This document shows positions 28,961-41,508 of a stretch of DNA of 64,000 nucleotides, piece after piece; positions within the stretch are counted from its first letter, which is position 1, and each line of letters opens with the position of its first letter. Origin of the DNA: Anoplopoma fimbria (Eukaryota; Chordata; Actinopteri; Perciformes; Anoplopomatidae); contig NC_072450.1 of NCBI RefSeq assembly GCF_027596085.1, forward strand, positions 4,015,236 to 4,079,235, read 5' to 3'. The notes below the pieces were generated by a model, which did not search any database, was not told the DNA's origin, and saw only the letters and a list, made by a program, of their open reading frames with translations. A program made the translations under genes and the position numbers.

Positions 28961-31900
28961 TTCTAAGACTTTTAGGCATTGACTTCACTCTGCAAAACCG
29001 TAGATTGCTGCCTTTTTCAACATCTGGCTAGAATGTGTTGCAGATTTAAAAAAAAAAAAAAAAAGAAATATTTCTTGGATACATTTACTCTTTATTGAGA
29101 TCAGCCGCCCAAGAAACGTTAAGTGTCTCAGTGTGAATGTGGTCTTTGAGATATTAGAATTCAGTGAAGAGAGAAACTCTCTCTCAGTAAAGAAGAGCTC
29201 AGTCAAGCTCTTGTGTTGAACTATTTTAATGGTCATTGTGAGCCAACTGTCTGGCGAGGTCTTCTGCAACTCTTCCAACACAAAGAGGTCAATGGTGACC
29301 TATGTGTTGTAAATGGGACTTGTTCCATCTGACCACTGGTCAGAGTGGATTGACAACCCAGTTTTAAAGTCTATGTGAACTGGGTCAAAGCCTCTGACGG
29401 CACATATTGGACCTGAGGTGCTTCTGTTTGTGTCCAAAATTCATTTTAATTACATTTAGGACTTTGTCTCTGTCTCTTCATGATGTGCTCCAGATGGTGT
29501 TGAATGCTCTCCGCTGGGAATAATTACGATAGCATGTTCTCTAGTTTGGCCTGTTGCACATTTGTGTGAAATGAGTGTGAAATGCAGTGAATAGTAGCTT
29601 CCCTATGGCTTTATGTTAAAGCTTGCCATATTCAACAACATTAAGGCTGATAAGTTAATTGAAACATCGTGTAAACATTCCTGAAGCAGACATGTTTTTT
29701 ATTCATTCAGCAGCTGCGGCACAAAGTGGCTCCGTGGCACTTTCTAAATTTAACAAAGCCTTTTGTTTCAGGAACTTTTTCTTTTTTTTTACAACCCGAA
29801 GTGCATAAATACATCCATCATGTTCACAACCGCAAGAATTTAGACCTCTAGGGAATCTTTAAAGCTCCCCAGAAAAATACAATATTTCTTTCCAAAATCC
29901 AATTAAAAGACCAAAAACAACAATAACAAAAGTTGGTAAACTACTTTAGCTGGCACCTGTCAGTTAAAATAGCTTCCCCCATCTTCTTTCTATGTTCTCT
30001 TTACTGTGCTGTTAACTCCTGCCATTTGATTAATTTAATAGAGTTTTATTTAAGATTTGATTTAGATAGCATCTTGTTAGCTTGGTTGCCAATAAAATAT
30101 TTGTTCTAAAACTTAGCTGTCGCAGCGACTAGGCCTACGCGCTGGGCTAGAATGACTGTAGCGTGCAAGCTGAACGCTAGAACGCTAGTGTCACAACTGC
30201 TCTTAAGCTTCTGTCTATTGTTACGGTTGGCCTACTGTGCCGTTTACTCCCCCCTCACGTTTTTATCATCATTGTACACTATTTTGTTTAAAAGTAATTT
30301 TATTAAAGAGGGAATATATAAAGCTATCTTTCAAACTGTCAATTAGCAAGCTCATAAACTTGTTAGCGTAGATCTGTCGTAAACGGGTCAATGAGTTCAC
30401 AGTTGGTTTGAAAGATGTATTTGACTCTAGTCTCATAAATGTCTGTAAATGTTGACAGAGGTCATTAAATTAATTATTAAACCCAGCTAATATAAGCTCC
30501 GATATTCCTCCATTTATGACTCTATGGCTCTTTATTCCTTTGTAGGATATTTTGCTGAAAAAGGCCGTTTTTGTGCCAAGGTGAACGGGCCTTTTATCGT
30601 TAGTAAAGACCCACATGTACACCTTCTTGTAGTTGTAAATACTTTCCAGAGCAATGTGGATTAATCCGCCAACGGAAAGTAGTATTTATTCCTGTTTGAA
30701 TAACATTTGTTAAAAAAACTACATTGACCAGCTGTTCTTGGAAAATACTAAGCCCTTTAAAAAAAAAGGAAAATATACATTTGTGAGCTGTTTTTTTAAA
30801 GATTTAAGATTTTAGCAGGAGCCAATGGGCTTGTAGCTTAGCGCTAGAGACAGGAAGTCAGAGAACATTAAGATGCGGACTACCACATTAGGTACATTTC
30901 CATCCTACGTGTTTTAAGCACATTTTCAATTTGCACATTAAAAGAAATACTGAGTGCAAATGCTAAAAGCTCTAAGAATACCTTGAATTACATGGAATGC
31001 TTGGTTGAGGTGGGGAAAAGTTCATGTATTGATAAAGTGAAGTAGAAGGAAACAAGCTTTTATTGACATCTTGGATTTGCAATACATTTAGATGATTTGA
31101 CTTTTGCTAGTTTTTGTCTTCTTTTATGGGCTCTGTTGGCAAGTAATAAAAAAAAAATGAATATTGCCATCCTTATCCTTGACTTTTTGTTAAATGTGTC
31201 TTTTTGGTTTTAATCCTTTTTCTGTAGTAAAATCTTTACCCTAGAATTTTTACCCAAGTTTAAGGTTTAAAAACCGTCCTAAAAGAAAAAGTTATTTGGG
31301 GTCTTCTAACGCAGCATCTCTCCTTTGAAACCCGTCCTGTGTATCAGAGGCCGACCTGGTCTTTGTTAAGGCTTCGGCTCTGTTTATAGTCTATAATACC
31401 TTCCATCTGGCTTTGCTGCAAACATATGCCAAAAATGTTTTTCCCATTGCATATTCTCTTCCCTCTGTCATCCCTGCAGGTGCCCTCCCCCCTAAACTGG
31501 CACAGAGGCAGCCATGTAACAGTAACCCATTTACAGTGATGGGAATATGGGTCGGATACACAGGCTCTGTGCTCACGCTACAGGGCTTCACTGCCAGGAG
31601 GAAACATTGAGTCGGGCGCCATATTTCACCCAGATTTTTCATAGATTTATTGGACAGTAAGAGGCCATTACTGTACGGAGGGGAGGGGAAGACAAGGTGA
31701 AAAAACAGAGAGAGCAATGCTGCGTTCATGTCAGGCGGAGATTTTCTGTAAATATCGGCCACCACACAGATGGGGAAAGGTCAACGGACCAGCTGGTGGC
31801 GAATACCAGATGAATGTACTTTTTTAATTTCCACTTGTGAACAAAAATGCCAGCGCCTGAACTCAGCGATGATATTAATACAATGTATTAGTTATTGGTG

Positions 31901-33295
31901 GTACTTATACAATCAGATACACAATTAAAAGTCTGCTAACAACGTACTTACAAGATAGAAATAGAGATACAGTTAAAAACAATTACAACAAAATGTAGTT
32001 TGATAGCAGTGATGATGCCAAGAAACCAGATTATAAATTGGCTTGGGTGATATTTCACTTCTATTATTATTTATTGATTTTAGGGCTGTACTGAATAGTT
32101 GGAAGCTTCCAAGATTAATTGATAACGTTTACATTCAAATTATAAATCCAATTCTACTAAATCAAGTCTGTTTCATTTTGTTTAAATACGGTAATTCTGC
32201 ACAGTTGCAGACAAAGATCATGCTATTCTAATATTATAATCTTATACTGTTTGTAGAAAGACATTCCAGCGGTGGCTTGTTTCCGACTTGTTACAACCAT
32301 ATTGTTATACATTTATGTTATATTGCAAAATTCTGTCTGTCAAATGAATAATTTAGAGGAAATATTATCAAGTTATAAAGAAAATTTGTAATTTAACCAT
32401 TTGTTTTACTAGGTTTATGAAGTATTTCCACAAATAAACAAATCAAAAGGTGCTCATTAGAAGTTAACAACAAGGCACAGTCTAACAAGTTATATATAAT
32501 ACATCAAATAACTATACAAGCAAATAATAGAGACCTTAGCCGATATGAGTCTACACATTTCCTCCTCTCTGAAAACTCCAAACTCTTTACATTTTCTCAA
32601 ATACTCTGTTTCCCTCTCATAATGTAAGAAACAGTAGAAATGTACATCTGGAATAAAAGCTCGGCCTTTAAAAAAGATTTTAAAAAAGTAGGTCTGCTTT
32701 TCTTGCAGCTGGCAGAAGACAATCATGTTCTTATTTGTGTTATTTAGATTATTTATGTTCTGCTGGAGAGTATTTACGTCGCTTCTAATCTGCAGATCTA
32801 GAAAAAAAGAAATACATCTTGAATCTTCACGAAACAAAATAATATCATTACCACATTAATCTGCATTTTCGTGAATGTAAATACTCTCATCTTCCGTGAT
32901 GTTCACGTATTGATTTCCTATAAATACATATGGATTTAGAGCTGTGACTCAATGAGGGCTGGAGCGAGGAGGTCACAGAGGGCACGACTTCTCCCCTCCT
33001 CTGTGCTCACAGATTGAGGATGTGATTGTACTGGTTTTGCGGGTGTAATCCTGGAGGATTTGAACCCCCCCCCCACACAGACCCCGATCATGATCAGCCC
33101 TGCCAGCTTAGCCTCGGAGGTCTGTGCTTCTATAAGCATCTGTCACCACTTGTTCACATCATGCTCTCTCCCCCAAAGCAAATCCAGATACACAATCCTG
33201 CTCTGTTCTCATACAGAATAACTCCACCCGCACTCTGTTTATATTAATTATATTGTATAAATATAACTAATAGTGTGACTGTCTCATGTTTACAG
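28961..33295. other. Intergenic region upstream of cd82, no gene assigned
   Basis: AT-rich sequence with a poly-A stretch at about 29047-29065. The patch ~31380-31790 is G+C-richer, free of visible repeats, and carries an unrecognised 124-codon minus-strand open frame (31391-31765). I regard it as possible conserved non-coding DNA rather than a gene. A TATA-like CTATAAATA at 32917-32925 lies ~380 bases before the first coding exon of cd82. It could mark a promoter or be chance. Confidence 0.4.
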
Positions 33296-33305
33296 AACCA
33301 GCATC

Positions 33306-34891
33306 ATGGGGAAAGGCTGCATCACAGCGACCAAGTACTTCCTGTTCCTCTTCAACCTCATCTTCTTTGTGAGTATTTCACGTTTGTTAATAATGATGTC
33401 CCATTAAAGGAGAAATGCAACTTTTTAAAACACTTGAGATGTTCTCTAAGCACGTCATTGTTTAGTTATTTGATTTATTTCTGTAACGTTGCTCAACATG
33501 TGTTTCACTCATAGACTGTATATAAGAAGTGGAGGTAGTCATAGTTACGCCACACATTTGTTTGTGGACTGCCGTTTTGAAACCTCCAGTTCTGCAATTT
33601 TGCTGTCGCCATGCAACCGATGAACAGAAGTTACCATATTTGGAATGCCAAGGAGTTACTTAGAGACGCTGCATACGTCTCTGGTAGTGAAAGCGAACCG
33701 TCAATCACAGTAGCCCCGCCCTAAAGCATACCCTGCTTTATGGTCTGTTTGACTCTAAATGGAGCATCATTTACTAAATGAACATCATGCTGTATTGAAG
33801 AAGACTTGAAACTAGAGATTGAGACCATAAACTCATGTTTACAATGTTTACTGAGGGAATAAATCAAGAGAGAAGTAGAGTCATTTTCTCATAGACGTAA
33901 GAGGAGTCGCCCCCTGATGGACAGGAGAGAGAATGCAGGTTTCAGAAGCTTCACAGGTTTATATTTCTTTGATGCCGTAGGGTTAACTGTAGACTATTAA
34001 CAAAAAGAGACAAAACTTCTTGTTTCAAACCAGTGACATCTGATTTTGACCATTATAGAAGACAATACAAAGTAAAAAGAAAACCTTTACAATTGTTGAC
34101 AGTTTACATTGACTTCAGGATGGTTGAAATGATTTTTTTTACGAGATCGTGGTGAAAAAACTGTCTATAACAATTCTTCTGTGGTTGTCTTGAAAAGACA
34201 AGATGCCAGCCGATCATTTATGTTCCCTCTCTGACTTTTATTCAGTCTGTGGCCCAGTTACCGCGGTGATACTCACTTTCTCGCTTCCTGTCTTTTTCTG
34301 TGGAAATTAATTCTGTGATCTGAGGTTTAGAGCTTCTTAGCAACAGATAAACACTGAGTGTGTTTGTATTCATACATTTCACTCCTCTGTGCTTTTCCAC
34401 TGAGAACGTTCGCTTCTAACTTACAGAGATTTGTGGTCAAGTTACAGATTTTATTTGCTTTTTCATCAGACTTTGTCGTCAATTCAAATTTCTCTTCAGA
34501 TATTTTGTAGAGAATATTGTCATATTGAACTGAAGCCCCAGCTACTCATGTTAATGTAATAGGAAAGAATCAGACGGCATACAGCACTCATGTCCTGCCA
34601 GAACCAAAAAATTAACATAATCAGAGGCTGCAGCTATGGCAGAGCAAGATATCTGCTCTGCCATAGCTATATAGATTTTGGATATATATATCTCGTGATA
34701 TGAGATTAGATATTGTCTTATATTTTGTTTATTATAATATCCTAAAATGTCATAAGTGTTGTGTTTTCGTGATTTTAATGGCTGCATTACAGAAAAGTGA
34801 TACTTACATTGTGATACATACTGTTTTAGCTGTTCTATTATTTGCCTTTATCCACCTGGACTCGCAAAAACATTGTTTTCATAGCTTTATT

Positions 34892-34940
<49 letters not shown>

Positions 34941-37900
34941 GCGTGTGTTTTTGTCCTCCAGCTGTGCGGGGCCGTCATCATGGGCTTCGGACTTTGGCTC
35001 CTGCTGGACAATCAGAGCTTCATCGTCGTCCTGAGTGAGTTCCCGCGTCAGATTTTGTCATTTTCCTGTCCTGCTTTATGACCTGATTCTCAGCCGTGGC
35101 ATGAGGCGTCATGTTTTCAGGTTGTCCGTTCTCTTTAACATGATATCTCAGGAACACCTAAAGGAAATTTCTAATTTTGGCGCAAATGTCCAACCTGGAC
35201 TCAAGGATGACCCGATTAGAATTTGGGGGTCAAAGGTCACTGTCTCCTCAAGTCCTTCCCATTCTCTGGAATGCCTTGAGTGAATTTTTTTCAAATTTGG
35301 CACTAACATCCAGTTCGACTCAACGATGTCTGTTTTTTTGTTTGTTTTGTTTTTTTGACACGGACAATGCACATAATCAACATTTCAGTTTCCACCTAAA
35401 TGTTCCAGAATTAGCTACAGAACAATTTTTTTTGTAGTCGCTGGGTCGGTTATTTCAATTTAGTAGCCTTTTATATTATGAGTACAATTCAACAGCAAAA
35501 CACTCTAGTACAACACTGTACAGCACAATATTAAACAGTACATTAAAATACATAAATACATTTAAAAAATTGCAGATTTATAATAACAAGGAGAGTATAT
35601 GATGTCAGTGCCAGAGATGATGTTCTATTATTGTTCATGAATGCAGGTTTGGTTTGATTAGAATTTGGAGGTCAAAGGTTGCTGTGATTTCAGGAGTTCA
35701 TCTGCTAATTATGAAAATTTCACACTAATATCTAACAGGATCAAATGATAAAGTGAGGACATTTTGAACGGACATGTATATAAACTGCAACAGCCGAAGC
35801 AGTAATTCCAGTAATTAATTTTTTTTGCACGTGTTGCTGTAATTATCACTCCAGTGGAGTCCGTTTTCTGTGTCCGTTGTTTCGTCTTCAGATGGGAGGA
35901 AACTCCTTCCTGGCTTTTAGTGTGACGACAGCTAGTCTAACAGCCAATATATATTTTTTTTTCTTTCTAGTGGACCCCTACACTAATCCACTTGTGGAGC
36001 GCATGTAGGCCAATAAACATGGAGGCATGATTTAAGGGGCTGAAAACAGGCCAAGCTCTGGCTGCAGGCTCACAGTGTGTGTTTGTGTGTCTGTGTCTGT
36101 GTTTGTGTCTTTTTAAATGTTTTTATGTGTGTTTGAGTGTGATAGAAAGAAGAAGAAAACGGGCTGCAGACATTCAACTCAAAAATGTTATTATTTGTTT
36201 GTCTGAGCTCTTATAATATAACAAACTATTAATAAATCCAGTTGTAGGTTGAAGTAGACTGTGATTTATGCTAAATATTCCACTTTTTAAGCTTTCTTTG
36301 CGAATAAATGTGTCCGATAGATCCTGTAGAAGTGTTTTATATTTTTTGGAATCACTACTCGTGTTTCCATTCAATTGTTGAGCAAATTTTTATTTTACTT
36401 TATTAATGTTTTGGGGGGGAAAAAGTGGATTAGACGTGTTTCCATCAACTAGTTTGGAGCAAATGAAGTAGCTATAAACTGTGCTTTACTCGGCTGTAAT
36501 CCGGCAGTAAACGACAGTAGAAGAAGTAGTAAATGTTGCAAACAGGAAACAAAACAACGTGTGACTTCTTTTGATTTTTACATTATTGTCTTTTGTTACT
36601 ATATATGACCTCATTTTTACGTTATTGACGTACGCCATTTGGACATAAACACAATAATTATTGCTGACCTCAATATTGCCCGTTTGTTAACATGTGTGTT
36701 TCGGTTTACATAAGAATTTCACTTTAAATTTTCCGTTAACACAATGCTAGAATGAACAGCAGGTTTTTCCCCCTTTGTATTTATTTAGGATATTTTAAAC
36801 ATACTTTTATATATTTTTATTTCACATTGAGAAGGACAAATGACAATAATGTTTCTCCGAATTATTTCCGGGATGATGTATGGTCCAACACAATTAGTAA
36901 TCATGACAGACCTACGCCATGACGTTTCCATTACCCAACAACTTTTTTTTTTTTTTTTGTGTGTAATAACTTTTTTGCACAATTGAGGAATTTTCTTTCC
37001 AATTTTGCCATTTCCAAACAGCTTTTCTAATGCTATACTTAAAAATGCACATAAAAAAATGTTACATAAATAAACTTTAAATGTAATTTATATTGTGTTG
37101 AACACATAAGACTGTTGAAGGGGAAGAAAAGTAAAAGTCTGCTCTATGAAACCAGTTTTACTTATCTAAAATCTCTGTTATCATTAAACCAAGTTTCGGT
37201 CCCATGAGCGTTAAAGACAGAGTGATCCATCCGCTCCGCATATCTCTTGCTAGTTTAATGCTACGTTTCCTGGTCTTCATATTTCAGATTTTTATAAAAT
37301 GATGCATTTCTTCTAAATTTACGGTATAAGAGATCATGGATGATTTAAATCATTAGCTAGCACATTTCACATGACAGAAGCCGTATATTATTGTGTCATA
37401 AACAGTTTCAGACTCGAGCTCAGAGATGAAATAACATCCACATTCAGACAGACGACCTTCCTCCGTCTGTCCGATACTGTGGTTAGCTTCAGCTCCGCTC
37501 TGCAGCTGCAATAACGGCAACAAAATCTCCCTCTGGTTTCGTCTGGTGTTCTTAACGTCGTTATTTAATCTGCACTAACTGGTGGATTTGGTTTCCAAAG
37601 CTTGGAGCTGCATCACAACTCTGATTAAAGACATTCCTTCCTCTTGTTTATGGCTCACAGTGACCCTCCATGGAGGCCAACGTGTGATGGTGTTACCTTG
37701 AATGAGTGGAGCTCTGTGTGTTTTCACTGGTGTGTTGAGACTGCTCGGTTAAACACAAGTGTCCAGCAGATTTCTGTCTGCTTCTCTCGGCTGAGTTTAA
37801 AAAAAGGAAATTCCTTTAAGCCACACATCTTTCTCTCTCTTCCCCTCGTCCTGCTTTATATCTTTCTCATCATGGCGTCATTTACTCTCCTGTTACTGAC

Positions 37901-38738
37901 ACTGTGTTTAAAAAAAACCTGCCTCTTGTAAGATAAAATAAATAATTTGACATAAAGGAAATACTCTTAATTGCTCAATCGCTGTAGGAAGGCAGTGGTG
38001 GAGGAAGTGTTCAGATCCTTAAGTATAAGTACTAATACCAAACTGAGAAAATACTCTGTCATAAGTGCAGGTACCTCAGATTTGTACTTAAAGCTACTAC
38101 AAGGAATTTTAATTTTGTGCTGATTTTGGCGGTCCCTGTGGACGAAAGTGGAAGTGTTTCAGATCACCAGACTCCCTTTAGAAAACCGTCTGCCCCACTC
38201 AGTCCTGTTCTCTGCTGGATCTGGGTCTGTCCACGGTGGACTGGTCTCTGCTGGAGTCTGGTCTGAAGGAGTTTCTGGTGAACCTGCATGATTTCATCTG
38301 GTTTCACCAGAATCCAACCCGATGGCTCCGATGACCAGCTTTAAGAATAACTTTATAGAAACAGACGATCTTCTCTCTGATGGTCTCGTTTACTGATGGA
38401 GGTCTATAGAGGATCAGGACTAAAGTGAGACTGGTTCAGAACCAGTTAGAAGTTCCTACCACTTCCAGTCTTTATGCTAAGCTAACTACGTACCCAGACT
38501 CCAGCTCTGTTCTGAACGACAATTTCTCTAAGTATTTTTTGAACTATTCCTTTAAATAAAGAAACAATAGGAGTTTATCAGCGAGACAAAAGAACATGAA
38601 GAAGAAGAAAGAGACGACCAGTGTGAGCGAGACAGAAAGCCTTAGAGACGACTGAAGAAGTGTTGATGCAGAAATATAGAGACGGACATTGAGCTGCTGT
38701 AATAGAGAGCGTGTGTGCGCGTGTGTGTGTGTGTGTCT

Positions 38739-38811
<73 letters not shown>

Positions 38812-38818
38812 TGTGTCT

Positions 38819-38856
<38 letters not shown>

Positions 38857-39026
38857 TCTCAGACCAGCCAGCGTCACTGAGGACATTTGTCCCTCGTCCG
38901 TGGCCTCTCTGCAGGTGTCCTCCCCTCAGACACTGGGCTCTTTCTGCTCCGTCCAGCATCAGCATGCATCACATCAGCCCAGTGCGCTCACCGCCTTACT
39001 CATCACCCCACACACACACACACACA

Positions 39027-39085
<59 letters not shown>

Positions 39086-40616
39086 CATCACCAGTCTGTC
39101 CGAGCGGCTGGCGGACAGATAGCGTGATGAGTCCATGGAGGTTTCATGGAGGCAGGAATGCTGTCATGCGACTCAGACCAGAGGGTTTTAAAGTACAGTG
39201 GACAGTTTAGCTTTGTGTGTTTTGCATAAATGAGTCGTACTGACGCTCAGTGGAACATTTCGTGGACCGATGTCACCGATGATCACAGACGAATCAATGA
39301 GCTGCTGTAACCTGATTGTACAAACGACGCCGCTGAGTCAGAGCCAGACCTCAAATCTGGTTTGTAAACAAAACCTCCATGTCGTCGAGGGAGACCAACT
39401 TGGCTGACTGGAGCCATCCCATAATCTGTCACGAAGTACTTGTAGTCTACATGAGTATTTCCATTTTATTCTTCTTTATACTACATCTCAGAGGGATATT
39501 TTTACTTTTTTTCTCAACATTTATTTTAAAGATTAAAGTTTCTTTAGAGAATTATTTTATTGATACAAAATACAAATGAACTAATAAATAATGATGTATT
39601 ATTATAGATTGACCTACCCAGCAGTATATAAAGTAAGTAAATTGAGCTCCACTTTTACCGTCTGCAACATTAAAGTGATGAGCACATTAATACATCTATA
39701 ATCGGTAATATAATACAGGTATATATGAATCTCAATTTGCAATTTACAGCAATTTAAGTACATTTTGATGCCAATATTGTTTGTTAACCTAGATACTTTT
39801 TTTCTCATGTTTTTGTGTCCAATGACAAATGGGCTGCAATGTCTTGGCTCAGAGAAACTCCTCTTCTTCAATTTACGTCCACTAAAAGTCCTTGTTTTTG
39901 CCACTGATTGTTATCATAAGTGTCTGACCTCATTATGGAAAGAACCCTGCAGGGCAGTAAAACGTTTGTCTTTACCTTTCGCTTTCTGTATTTTACTGTG
40001 TCATGTGATTTATGATAACAATCAGAGCCAGTCAGCGGCAGAAACCAGCACTCTTTAGTGGAGAAACCTTGAGGGTGAGGCGGCTACAAAACTGGACCAC
40101 ATCTCAAAATACTGTAGCAATACTTCTTAATGAGATAAGATAGAACTTTCTACTAAAGCAGGGAAAAGAGTTTAGATTAAATATTATAAATAAGGTGCAA
40201 AGACCAAATGTACACAATGCCAGAAATGTAAACAGATTATGGATACGGTGCAAAAGCAAAATTTTAGTTCATCAATGTGGAGCCCATTTGAGATAATTTG
40301 TGTACTGCTGGGTAGAGGAGTAGTATAGTGCTGCAACATATCATATAAGTATATCATGTGTTTTTATATCTTAAAAGTAACTAAAATAATGTGTTAAATA
40401 CTTGCAGAGGAGTAAAAAGTACAATATTTACCTCTGAGGTGTGGTATATGAGTATAAAGTAGCAGAAATGTTCATTGTATTTCACTGCCCTGCAGAATGC
40501 ATACATGCATTCATCCCAAAAAATCTTCAAACTCCAATCAAATGTTGAATTTGTTCAAGAAATCTGATTCTGAAAGTAACTCTGCAGGTTGACCCTGAAA
40601 ACGTGTAAGGGCTCAT

Positions 40617-40700
<84 letters not shown>

Positions 40701-41438
40701 TTTCATTTCCTGCCCCCCCCCCTCCATAGCCTAATTTTCCATCATAAACTCCCCTCGTTTCTCTCTTTGTCTTGGTTTGGAGCTGCGTGCCCTGGTTCAC
40801 TGATCCCTGGGGGTCTCCCATGATTCCTTGAGGCCATGAGGAGGGTGGGGTGGGGGGGTTCAGTCTTTTAAAACGGTGCATTGACCGACATCAACACACT
40901 GCTTGTTCACAATCTTTTTGTGTGACTCTATAAACGTTCACCACAGCTGAATCAGGTTCTGTGTTTCTGTCTTGAGACCAAATGAAACTGACTCTCAGTT
41001 CTTGATGAGTCATCATCCATCCACGAAGAGAGAACTCCCTAAATCCCAACCGGGGCATTGAGTTGTGGCTGAAGTCTTATTTTAGCTTCCTGCGTTACGT
41101 TGGATCCTGATCACTCGACATAAGTGGAGCGCTGCAGCTGCACATTTGCTTCTAATTTCATTCTATTTTTTGATGATCACACATGTTGCCGTATCGACAA
41201 GCTCATCTGGTTTCCGTCTGCACAAGTTTGTAGAGTTAAGAGACTAGTGAAACCTATAAAGTACATTTAAATGAAATGCAAAACTTCTGTTGTGTTTCAC
41301 TTGATTGTGACGATAATGTAAGAAATTGATTTGTGAGATTTTTGTGTTTATTGCAGAATTCAGTATGATGGAAATGTGCATTAGAGACAAAGGAGGAAGT
41401 GACATTATTAAAAACCTTAGAAGTATTTTGCAGTCAGT

Positions 41439-41508
<70 letters not shown>

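Noticed and set aside
31391..31765. 124-codon minus-strand frame as a gene
   Set aside because: No domain, no splice or promoter support, and no similarity I recognise. Kept only as a low-level finding.
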